A stretch of DNA of 64,000 nt from Mitsuaria sp. PDC51 (GTDB lineage Bacteria; Pseudomonadota; Gammaproteobacteria; Burkholderiales; Burkholderiaceae_C). Of the stretch, positions 57,426 through 64,000 are shown in pieces. Where the stretch lies: assembly GCF_900113225.1 (NCBI RefSeq), contig NZ_FOZE01000001.1, positions 682,001 to 746,000 on the forward strand, read 5' to 3'. The first letter of the stretch is position 1, and each line of letters starts with the position of its first letter. Made by a program: the position numbers and the translations under genes. The notes beneath the pieces are model-generated. The model had not been told where the DNA came from. It saw nothing but the letters and a program-made list of their open reading frames with translations, and ran no database searches.

Positions 57426-58673
57426 TCAGCGCTTCTGGAGCAGGTCCAGCAAGGTGCGGGCAACCACCTTCGTCGCACGACGAAGATCCGACAACTCGAC
57501 CCGCTCGTCCGCACGCTTGGCATGCGACTCCAGCACCGTGCGTGGACCCGCACCATAGATCGCCGCAGGAACGCCGTGCTCACCATACAGACGGACATCG
57601 GTGTACAGCGGCGTGCCAGAGGTGGGAATCGGCTCGCCGAAGATCAACTCGCCATGACGCTGCAAGGCCTCGACCAGCGGACGGTTGGACGGCAACGGCT
57701 TCAGCGAGCGCGCCAGCAGCAGGCGCTTCACGTCCACCTCGATGCCGGGGTACGACGCCGCCGCCGTCGCGATCGTCTCGCGGATCTCGGCCTCGACCAC
57801 CACCGGGTCCTCCTCCGGAATCATCCGGCGGTCCAGCTTCAAGGTCACCTTGCCCGGCACGACATTCGTGTTGGTGCCACCCTCGACGCGGCCAACATTC
57901 AGATAGGGATGCTTGATGCCCTCGACCTGCGACGTGATGCGCCGGTACTCGGCATTGCGCGCATACAGCGCATTGAGGATCACGACCGCGCCCTGCAACG
58001 CATCGATGCCGGTGTCCGGAATCGCGGCATGCGCCATCCTGCCGTGCACCGTCACTTCCATCTGCAGGCAGCCGTTGTGCGCGGTCACCACCTGGTAGCT
58101 GAAGCCAGCGGCCAGCAGGTAGTCCGGCTTCGTCAGCCCCTGCCGGAGCAACCAGCCCGGACCCAGTTCGCCGCCGAATTCCTCGTCGTAGGTGAAGTGC
58201 AGTTCGACGCCGCCCTGCAGCGGCGCGCCCAGCGCCTCCAGCGCCCGCAGCGCGAAGGTGTAAGTCGCGAAGTCGCTCTTGCTGACCGCCGACGCGCGCC
58301 CGTACAGCCGGCCGTCAACGACCTCGGCGCCGTACGGGTCGTGTGTCCAGCCCTCTCCGGGCGGCACGACGTCCCCATGCGCGTTCAGCGCGATCACCGG
58401 TCCCCCGTCCGCGAAGCGGCGTCGCACGATGAGGTTGGTCAGCGATTCCAGGCCGTACTCACGGACCTGCGCCTGCGGCACGGGATGCTGCTCGGCGACA
58501 TAGCCCATCTCGGCCAGCAGCTCGGCCGTGCGCTCCGCATGTGGCGCGTTGTTGCCCGGCGGCGTGTCGGTAGGCACGCGCACCAGCGCTTGCAGGAAGC
58601 GCACTTCGTCGTCGAAGTGGGCGTCGATCCACGCGTCGAGCGCGTCATGCAGGGAGGGCGGGGAAGCGGTCAT
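57426..58673 (-). CDS. M20-family metallohydrolase in the purine-catabolic operon
   Basis: 415 residues. It has the M20 fold of ArgE/DapE/carboxypeptidase G2: metal ligands in NAHGDVVPPGE (H99, D101), D163-E164-E165 in TYDEEFGGELGPG, RVEGGTNTNVVPG, and a late His in ESHAKRADE. It hydrolyses an amide, ureido or peptide bond. It is last in the minus-strand series after puuE and the UraD-AllC fusion, so a ureido compound is a plausible substrate, but general acylase activity is equally possible. ATG 58673 begins MTASPPSLHDALDAWI; the ribosome-binding site is weak. Confidence 0.85.
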   Translation of the reverse strand: MTASPPSLHDALDAWIDAHFDDEVRFLQALVRVPTDTPPGNNAPHAERTAELLAEMGYVAEQHPVPQAQVREYGLESLTNLIVRRRFADGGPVIALNAHGDVVPPGEGWTHDPYGAEVVDGRLYGRASAVSKSDFATYTFALRALEALGAPLQGGVELHFTYDEEFGGELGPGWLLRQGLTKPDYLLAAGFSYQVVTAHNGCLQMEVTVHGRMAHAAIPDTGIDALQGAVVILNALYARNAEYRRITSQVEGIKHPYLNVGRVEGGTNTNVVPGKVTLKLDRRMIPEEDPVVVEAEIRETIATAAASYPGIEVDVKRLLLARSLKPLPSNRPLVEALQRHGELIFGEPIPTSGTPLYTDVRLYGEHGVPAAIYGAGPRTVLESHAKRADERVELSDLRRATKVVARTLLDLLQKR

Positions 58674-58780
58674 GGGGAGGCAATCCTGAAGCGCGGAGCG
58701 ATGACGGAAGGTGATGCGGCCTGGACGGTGTGGCGGCGGACGATCGGACGGGGCGAGCTGGCGCGGCGACCTGACGGGAT

Positions 58781-60595
58781 TCAGAGGTCGTCGAGCAGCG
58801 CCTGGAAAGCGCGCACGCAGAGCTCGGTGTCGTCGTTGCTGATCGCCTCCAGCGGGTTGTGGCTGATACCCAGGTTCAGGCCGCGCTGGAACAGCATGGC
58901 CTGCGGCATCGCCTGGTGGAGCTTCATCGCGTCGTGGCCCGCGCCCGACGGCATCCGGTGGACCGGCAGGCCGAGGGCGTTCACGGCCCGCTCCCAGCGC
59001 GACTGCCAATGCGCGTCGCTCGGGGCGGCGGCGGCGGCTTCGGTGCGTTCGAGCGTGAAGCTCAGGCCGCGCCGCTCGCAGATCTGCGCCAGGCGCGCAC
59101 GCACGTCGGCATCGAGCGCATCGCGCGCGGCGTCGGTGGTGGCTCGCAGGTCGAGGCTGAATCGGCAGCGGCCGGGGATGACGTTGATCGAGCCATTCGG
59201 CACCTGCAGCTGGCCGACGGTGCCGACGACCTCGGGCACCGCGCCGGCGCGATCCTCGACATACAGGATGAGCTCCGCGACCGCCGCGGCGGCATCGCGG
59301 CGCCGGTCCATCGGCGTGGTGCCGGCGTGCGAGGCCAGGCCGCGCACCTCGCCGACGTAGCGGATGCTGCCGTTGATCGAGGTGACGATGCCCAGCGGCA
59401 GGTCGAGCTCGTTGAGCACCGGGCCCTGCTCGATGTGGACCTCGACGAAACCGAGGTAGCGTGCCGGATCGCGCCGCAGCGCCTCGATGGCGTCCATCGT
59501 CGCGGGCAGGCCGGCGTCGCGCATGAGGTCGCGCAGCACGACGCCATCGGCGTCGGCCTGGTCCAGCCAGGCCGGATCGAAGCGGCCGACCAGCGCGCTG
59601 GAGCCGAGGAAGGTCGCCTTGTAGCGCTGCCCTTCCTCCTCCGAGAACCCGACCACCTCGATGCCATGCTTGAGCCGACGGCCCGCGCGATGCAGCTCGC
59701 GAACGCAGGCCATGGGCACGAGGATGCCAAGCCGGCCGTCGTACTTGCCGCCGTTGCGCACCGTGTCGTAATGGCTGCCGGTGAGCAGGCGCGGCGCCTC
59801 GCCGGGCTGCCCGTGGTCCTCGCCGTGGTAGACACCGACGACATTGCCGACGGCATCGATGCCGACCTCGTCGAAGCCGCACTCGCGCATCCAGTCGGCG
59901 AGCTGCGCCGCGACCGCCCGGTGGGCCGGCGTCAGGTAGAGCACCGTGAGCTGGCCGTTCTCGGCGAAGCCTGGATCGGAGAAACGCGCCAGCGATTCCG
60001 CCCAGTCCCAGACCTGGTTGCCGAGCTGGGGCTCGACGCCGAACTTGTCGTTGAGCCGGATCTCCGCGATGCGGTGGATGTTGCGCAGGCACTCGGCGCG
60101 CTCGATGTCCGGATGCGCGTTCAGGCGCCGCGCGAAGGTGTCGATGATCTGCTGGCGCGACAGGCCGTCGCCGCGCGGGCCGCGCACCGCCAGGATGAAG
60201 GGCCAGCCGAAGCGCGCGTTGTAATCGGCGTTCAGCTGCTGCAGGCGCGCGAACTCCTCGGGCGTGCAGGCGGTGAGGCCGGCGGTGCGCTGCTCGTGGG
60301 TGGACTCGGCGGTCAGCGACTTCGCGATCATCGCCTTGCCGGCGAGTTCCGGGTGCGCGCGGATGAGGCCGAGCTGCTCGTCGAGCGCGGCCTCGCGAAC
60401 CACGGTGGCCAGCGCATGCTTGAGCGCGGCGAGGCTCGCGAAGCCTTCGGCGGGCCGCGCGGCGAAGGCCCGTCGCGCGATCCAGGGCGAATGCTCGTAG
60501 ACGCCGTCCAGCAGCGCGACGAAGGCGTCCTCGCCCGCCGCGTTCAGCGCGGGCAGGGACAGGACGGGAGAGGGCGGAACGGCGGTGGGGCTCAT
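58781..60595 (-). CDS. Fused OHCU decarboxylase (UraD) and allantoate amidohydrolase (AllC-like)
   Basis: 604 residues in one open frame. Residues about 15-175 match 2-oxo-4-hydroxy-4-carboxy-5-ureidoimidazoline decarboxylase (RAHPELAGKAM with H81, LTAESTHEQRTAGL, NARFGWPFILAVRG). Residues about 190-604 match the allantoate amidohydrolase/N-carbamoyl hydrolase family of M20 enzymes (GSHYDTVRNGGKYDG at 273-287, EEEGQRYKATFLGS, HIEQGPVL, SGAGHDAM, GISHNP). The two activities act on either side of allantoinase: UraD yields S-allantoin, AllC consumes allantoate. Both active sites look intact and no frameshift is seen. Confidence 0.92.
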   Translation of the reverse strand: MSPTAVPPSPVLSLPALNAAGEDAFVALLDGVYEHSPWIARRAFAARPAEGFASLAALKHALATVVREAALDEQLGLIRAHPELAGKAMIAKSLTAESTHEQRTAGLTACTPEEFARLQQLNADYNARFGWPFILAVRGPRGDGLSRQQIIDTFARRLNAHPDIERAECLRNIHRIAEIRLNDKFGVEPQLGNQVWDWAESLARFSDPGFAENGQLTVLYLTPAHRAVAAQLADWMRECGFDEVGIDAVGNVVGVYHGEDHGQPGEAPRLLTGSHYDTVRNGGKYDGRLGILVPMACVRELHRAGRRLKHGIEVVGFSEEEGQRYKATFLGSSALVGRFDPAWLDQADADGVVLRDLMRDAGLPATMDAIEALRRDPARYLGFVEVHIEQGPVLNELDLPLGIVTSINGSIRYVGEVRGLASHAGTTPMDRRRDAAAAVAELILYVEDRAGAVPEVVGTVGQLQVPNGSINVIPGRCRFSLDLRATTDAARDALDADVRARLAQICERRGLSFTLERTEAAAAAPSDAHWQSRWERAVNALGLPVHRMPSGAGHDAMKLHQAMPQAMLFQRGLNLGISHNPLEAISNDDTELCVRAFQALLDDL

Positions 60596-60628
60596 CGGCG
60601 GCTCGGAAGACTCGAAGGATCCGGGGCC

Positions 60629-61585
60629 TCAGCCCCAGACGAAGGCCTGGTCCGCATCGAATGGATGCGTCGCGCGCCAGTGGCGGGCGATGTCGACGCG
60701 GCGGGCGATCCAGACGCGGTCATGCTTCTCGACGTGATCGAGGAAACGCTGCAGCGCGCGCATGCGGCCGGGCCGGCCGAGCAGCCGGCAATGCATGCCG
60801 ATGCTCATCATCTTCGGCGCCTCGGCGCCCTCGGCGTAGAGCACGTCGAAGCTGTCGCGCAGGTACTCGAAGAACTCGTCGCCGTGGCTGAAGCCCTGCG
60901 GCAGCGCGAAGCGCATGTCGTTGCAGTCCAGCGTGTAGGGCACGACCAGCTGCGGCGCCAGCGTGCCATCGGTCTTGCGGACGTTGAGCCAGAAGGGCAG
61001 GTCGTCGCCGTAGTAGTCGCTGTCGTACTCGAAGCCGCCGAAGTCGGCGACCAGGCGCCGCGTGTGCGGGCTGTCGCGTCCGGTGTACCAGCCCGATGGC
61101 CGCTCGCCGGTCAGGCGCTGGATGATGTCCATGCCGATGTCCATGTGCTGGCGCTCGGTGGCCTCGTCGACCTGCTGGTAATGGATCCAGCGCCAGCCGT
61201 GGCAGGCGATCTCGTGATTCAACTCGACGAGGGCCCGCGTCAGTTCCGGATGCCGCTCCAGCGCCATCGACACGCCGAAGACGGTCAGCGGCATCGCGCG
61301 TTTCTCGAATTCGCGCAGCAGCCGCCAGACGCCGGCGCGCGAGCCGTATTCGTAGATGCCCTCCATGCTCAGGTGGCGCGCCGCGAAGGCGGGCGGATTG
61401 AACATCTCGGACAGGAACTGCTCGCTGCCGGCGTCGCCGTGCAGCACCGAGTTCTCGCCGCCTTCCTCGTAGTTGAGGACGAACTGCACCGCGATGCGCG
61501 CCTGGCCGGGCCATTGCGCATGCGGCGGGTGTTCGCCGTAGCCGACGAGGTCGCGGGGATAACCAGGGGAGACGACGGGCTTCAT
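60629..61585 (-). CDS. puuE: Allantoinase PuuE
   Basis: 318 residues of the polysaccharide-deacetylase-fold allantoinase family, unrelated to amidohydrolase-type allantoinase. Features are [64 protein letters not shown] and [15 protein letters not shown]. It opens allantoin to allantoate, between the two halves of the neighbouring fused enzyme. It starts 13 bp after the GntR regulator gene and ends 33 bp before the fusion gene, consistent with one operon. Confidence 0.93.
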   Translation of the reverse strand: MKPVVSPGYPRDLVGYGEHPPHAQWPGQARIAVQFVLNYEEGGENSVLHGDAGSEQFLSEMFNPPAFAARHLSMEGIYEYGSRAGVWRLLREFEKRAMPLTVFGVSMALERHPELTRALVELNHEIACHGWRWIHYQQVDEATERQHMDIGMDIIQRLTGERPSGWYTGRDSPHTRRLVADFGGFEYDSDYYGDDLPFWLNVRKTDGTLAPQLVVPYTLDCNDMRFALPQGFSHGDEFFEYLRDSFDVLYAEGAEAPKMMSIGMHCRLLGRPGRMRALQRFLDHVEKHDRVWIARRVDIARHWRATHPFDADQAFVWG

Positions 61586-61598
61586 GGGCGGGGCGGGG

Positions 61599-62282
61599 TC
61601 AGGGTTGGAGGACCGACTTCAGGTCCTGCACGCGAGGATCGAGCCGCAGGTTGGCCTCGACGTTGCCGAGATGCGCCTCGAGCAGCTTCAGCGCCGCGCG
61701 CTTGTCGCGGGCCTCGAGCGCGTCGACGATGGCCTCGTGCTCGGACTGGGATTCGGCGGCGGAATGGGAGCTCTGGTACATCAGCGCGATCAGCGAGCTG
61801 CGCGAGAGCAGGTCGGTCAGCAACTGCGCGAGCACCTCGTTGCCTTGCATGCGGGCCAGCACGACATGAAAGTCCGCCAGCAGCCGCGTGCGACCCGGCA
61901 CGTCGGTGCGGCCGATGGCGTCGCGTTCCTGCTTCAGGTGGGCGCGCAGCTGCTTGATCTGCGCCGGGGTGATGCGCTGGCAGAGGTGGGTCAGCATCGC
62001 CGCCTCCAGCATCTTGCGCACCTCGAAGACCTGGCGCGCCTCCTCGACGCTGGGCTGCGCGACGAAGGCGCCGCGGGCCGGCTCCAGCTTCACCAGCCGG
62101 TCGCGGCTGAGTTGGTTCAGCGCCTGGCGCACCAGCGTGCGCGAGCAGTCGAAGATGTCCGCCAGCTGCTGCTCGACCAGCTTGGTGCCCGGCATCAGGC
62201 GGCGCTCGACGATGGCCTGCGTGATGGCGGCGGTGATGCGCTCGGTGACGGAAGCGCTGGCGTCGAGGTCGCGGGCGTTCAT
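61599..62282 (-). CDS. GntR-family (FCD) regulator of purine catabolism
   Basis: 227 residues. The winged-helix domain (about 10-75: [39 protein letters not shown]) is followed by an all-helical FCD ligand-binding domain (about 88-215: [51 protein letters not shown]). The start ATG 62282 was chosen because longer in-frame starts would read through the palindrome at 62307-62318. It probably senses a purine intermediate and controls its own operon, the divergent uraH-xdhC and perhaps puuD. Confidence 0.88.
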   Translation of the reverse strand: MNARDLDASASVTERITAAITQAIVERRLMPGTKLVEQQLADIFDCSRTLVRQALNQLSRDRLVKLEPARGAFVAQPSVEEARQVFEVRKMLEAAMLTHLCQRITPAQIKQLRAHLKQERDAIGRTDVPGRTRLLADFHVVLARMQGNEVLAQLLTDLLSRSSLIALMYQSSHSAAESQSEHEAIVDALEARDKRAALKLLEAHLGNVEANLRLDPRVQDLKSVLQP

Positions 62283-62306
62283 GATGGGGTGGGCGGTGTG
62301 TCCCAG

Positions 62307-62318
62307 AGTGTATACACT
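62307..62318. promoter_or_regulatory. Palindromic operator in the GntR-uraH intergenic region
   Basis: AGTGTATACACT is a perfect 12-bp palindrome 24 bases upstream of the GntR gene start and 36 bases upstream of uraH. GntR/FCD regulators bind short palindromes of this type. A near-identical copy lies before puuD at 63659-63670. Confidence 0.65.
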
Positions 62319-62354
62319 TTGCGCTTTCATTCCTCCCATTCATCGAAGGCGCCG

Positions 62355-62708
62355 ATGGGCAAGCTCACCACACACGTCCTGGACACGATGCACGGCCGGC
62401 CGGCGGCCGGCATGGCGGTGCGGCTGTACCGGCTGGAGGCGGGCGGGCCGCAACTGCTGCAGGCGCTGACGCTCAATGCCGACGGCCGCGCGGACGCGCC
62501 GCTGCTGGCGGACGAGGCGCTGCGCGCGGGCCGCTACCGCCTGGTGTTCGAAGTTGCCGCCTATTTCCGCGGCCAGCGCGTCGAGTTGCCCGAGCCCGCA
62601 TTCCTCGACGAGGTCCCGCTGGACTTCGGCATCGCCGATCCGGCGGCGCACTACCACGTGCCGTTGCTGACCACCCCTTGGTCGTACTCCACCTACCGGG
62701 GCAGTTGA
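62355..62708 (+). CDS. uraH: 5-hydroxyisourate hydrolase (transthyretin-like)
   Basis: 117 residues. It has the family signatures [20 protein letters not shown] at the N-terminus with the active-site His, an Arg-containing [27 protein letters not shown] and the C-terminal YRGS. It hydrolyses 5-hydroxyisourate, the product of urate oxidation, to OHCU, the substrate of UraD. No signal peptide is present. xdhC starts 8 bp downstream with a GAGG site overlapping the uraH stop. Confidence 0.95.
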   Translation: MGKLTTHVLDTMHGRPAAGMAVRLYRLEAGGPQLLQALTLNADGRADAPLLADEALRAGRYRLVFEVAAYFRGQRVELPEPAFLDEVPLDFGIADPAAHYHVPLLTTPWSYSTYRGS

Positions 62709-62716
62709 GGCGACCG

Positions 62717-63535
62717 ATGCGGCCCTGGCAGACCCTGGCCCTGAAGCTCGCGCGCGAGCCGGCGGTGCTGGTGCGCGTCGAGACGCTGCAGGGCAGCGGG
62801 CCGCGGGAGGTCGGGGCCTGGATGGCGGTGACCGCGTCGGAGGTGGTGAACACGATCGGCGGCGGTCAACTGGAATTCGATGCGATCGCCAAGGCGCGCG
62901 CCGCGCTTGCGGCGGGCCGGGTGATGGAGGCGCGCCAGCGCTTCGCGCTCGGGCCGTCGCTGGGCCAGTGCTGCGGCGGCGTCGTGTGGCTGGGCTTCGA
63001 GTGGCTGGACGCCCGGTCGATCGCGGGCCTTGCCGAGCGCCTGGGCGACCAGAGCGGCTGGCGGCCGATCGCGCTGTTCGGTGGCGGCCACGTGGGCCGC
63101 GCGATCGTGGACCTGCTGGCCCGGCTGCCGGTGCGGGTCCACTGGATCGACAGCCGCGAGGGCGTCTTCCCCGAGACGCTGCCCGACAACGTCCGCGCCG
63201 AGCAGTCCGAGCCGGTGCAGGGCGCGGTGCCGACGCTGGCGGCCGGCTCGCAGGTGTTGATCATGAGCTTCAGCCACGCGGAGGACCTGGACATCGTGGC
63301 CGCGTGCCTGAAGCGCCAGCGCGAGGCCTGCGACCTGCCCTCCATCGGTCTGATCGGCAGCAGGAGCAAGTGGGCGACCTTCCGGCACCGGCTGGAGGCA
63401 CGGGGCTTCAGCCCGGCCGAACTCGCCCACGTGACCTGCCCGATCGGCATTCCGGGCATTGTGGGCAAGCAGCCGGAAATCGTGGCGCTCTCGGTCGTCG
63501 CCCAGGCGATGCAGACGCCCACCGAACCCCGCTGA
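62717..63535 (+). CDS. xdhC: Xanthine dehydrogenase accessory protein XdhC
   Basis: 272 residues. The N-terminal half has EVVNTIGGGQLEFDAIAKAR and LGQCCGGVVWL; the C-terminal half has a Rossmann-like IALFGGGHVGRAIVDLLARL, then VLIMSFSHAEDL, GLIGSRSKWATF and CPIGIPGIVGKQPE. XdhC binds the molybdenum cofactor, helps add its terminal sulphur and inserts it into xanthine dehydrogenase. The xdhA/B genes are not visible here. It shares an operon with uraH. Confidence 0.93.
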   Translation: MRPWQTLALKLAREPAVLVRVETLQGSGPREVGAWMAVTASEVVNTIGGGQLEFDAIAKARAALAAGRVMEARQRFALGPSLGQCCGGVVWLGFEWLDARSIAGLAERLGDQSGWRPIALFGGGHVGRAIVDLLARLPVRVHWIDSREGVFPETLPDNVRAEQSEPVQGAVPTLAAGSQVLIMSFSHAEDLDIVAACLKRQREACDLPSIGLIGSRSKWATFRHRLEARGFSPAELAHVTCPIGIPGIVGKQPEIVALSVVAQAMQTPTEPR

Positions 63536-63596
63536 GCCGCGCTGAGCTCTCCCTCCGCCCGACTCCCTCTCCCTCCTGGCGCAGGCCCGCCATCTA

Positions 63597-63636
63597 CTCC
63601 CTCTCCCGCTTGCGGGAGAGGGCAGGGGTGAGGGCC
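63597..63636. repeat. Dispersed palindromic repeat, copy 3
   Basis: CCCTCTCCCGC-TT-GCGGGAGAGGG followed by CAGGGGTGAGGGCC, between xdhC and puuD. A degenerate CCCTCTCCCTCC lies just before, near 63565. The palindrome may also act as the xdhC terminator. Confidence 0.8.
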
Positions 63637-63658
63637 AGCGGCCTCCTTAGCGCACCAA

Positions 63659-63670
63659 ACTGTATACACT
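63659..63670. promoter_or_regulatory. Second copy of the purine-regulon palindrome
   Basis: ACTGTATACACT differs at one position from the palindrome at 62307-62318 and keeps the core TGTATACA. It lies about 100 bases before the puuD start at 63772, so the same GntR regulator probably controls puuD. Confidence 0.6.
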
Positions 63671-63771
63671 CTCCTCCTCAACGTCGCCGCGGCGCCCAGT
63701 TTTTCTCAGCGCGACGCTTGCCGGTTCACAGCGCCCGCAGTGGTGGTCCGGAACTTGCTCAACGTTCGTTG

Positions 63772-64000
63772 ATGGACAGCTACCTGCTTGACTGGGCCAA
63801 TCTTCTGCTGCGCTGGCTGCACGTGATCGTGGCCATCGCCTGGATCGGCGCCTCGTTCTATTTCGTCTGGCTGGACAACCACCTGCTCAAGCCGCAGGCC
63901 GAGGACCTGAAGGCCAAGGGCGTGGACGGCGAGCTCTGGGCGGTGCACGGCGGTGGCTTCTACAACCCGCAGAAGTACATGGTGGCACCCGCCAACCTGC
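63772..64000 (+). CDS. puuD: Urate hydroxylase PuuD, 5' part only
   Basis: The first 76 residues of a gene cut by the window end. The N-terminus MDSYLLDWANLLLRWLHVIV with AIAWIGASFYFVWLDNHLL and HGGGFYNPQKYMVAP matches the membrane domain of PuuD-type urate oxidases (DUF989, usually with a C-terminal cytochrome c domain outside this window). It would convert urate to 5-hydroxyisourate, the substrate of UraH. It lies downstream of a candidate GntR operator. Confidence 0.85.
   Translation, partial: MDSYLLDWANLLLRWLHVIVAIAWIGASFYFVWLDNHLLKPQAEDLKAKGVDGELWAVHGGGFYNPQKYMVAPANL

Noticed and set aside
57187-57558. Frames reading MAGAGGEAER on both strands around the inverted repeat
   Set aside because: The identical peptide arises because the arms are inverted copies; no start signal or conserved length supports a protein.

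Overview
The window is a GC-rich bacterial chromosome segment. It carries cytochrome bc1, NapEDABC, a complete Ccm system, SspA/SspB and DUF1631, and has Burkholderiales-type gene order (DUF721 next to secA-argJ, petABC-sspAB). It is most likely a betaproteobacterium of the Rubrivivax/Roseateles/Leptothrix group; the genus is an inference. Genes are tightly packed, often with ATGA or GTGA stop-start overlaps, and gaps of 300 bases or more are rare.

Positions 1-6.4 kb hold a histidine-utilisation (hut) locus: a divergent NCS1 permease (cut by the window edge), hutC, hutD, hutI, hutG and hutF, the five-step formylglutamate route. hutH and hutU are not in view. Positions 6.5-9.7 kb carry two near-identical chemoreceptors, each behind a sigma-54-like motif. 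Positions 9.8-23 kb are housekeeping and signalling: a TPR-like GGDEF protein, DUF429, PanE, arginase, a LOG-family protein, MoeB, an HtrA protease divergent from a Nif3 protein and PdxA, a small TonB-C-like secreted protein, a large DUF1631 protein and MscL. Positions 23.3-27.7 kb hold petABC (bc1 complex), sspA-sspB and tRNA-Thr(TGT).

Positions 27.7-39 kb are one long minus-strand unit, napEDABC-ccmABCDEFGHI. It joins periplasmic nitrate reductase to the whole cytochrome c maturation pathway that its c-type subunits need. A strong -35/-10 pair and an FNR/DNR-like palindrome lie upstream. Positions 39.2-50.7 kb carry DUF721, secA, argJ, a SPOR protein, a receiver-PAS-LuxR regulator with a degenerate acidic pocket, a METTL25-like methyltransferase and a membrane PQQ sugar dehydrogenase. 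Positions 51.1-57.4 kb hold a prolyl oligopeptidase, a ParD/ParE-like toxin-antitoxin pair, a TonB receptor with a DUF2946 protein, and a perfect 35-bp inverted repeat.

Positions 57.4-64 kb are a purine (urate to allantoate) catabolic locus: an M20 hydrolase, a fused UraD-AllC enzyme, PuuE, a GntR/FCD regulator, UraH, XdhC and the start of PuuD. Two copies of a TGTATACA-centred palindrome sit in front of its transcription units and suggest one regulator controls all of them. A dispersed CCCTCTCCCGC palindromic repeat occurs three times in the window. No rRNA, CRISPR array, prophage or complete insertion sequence was seen.
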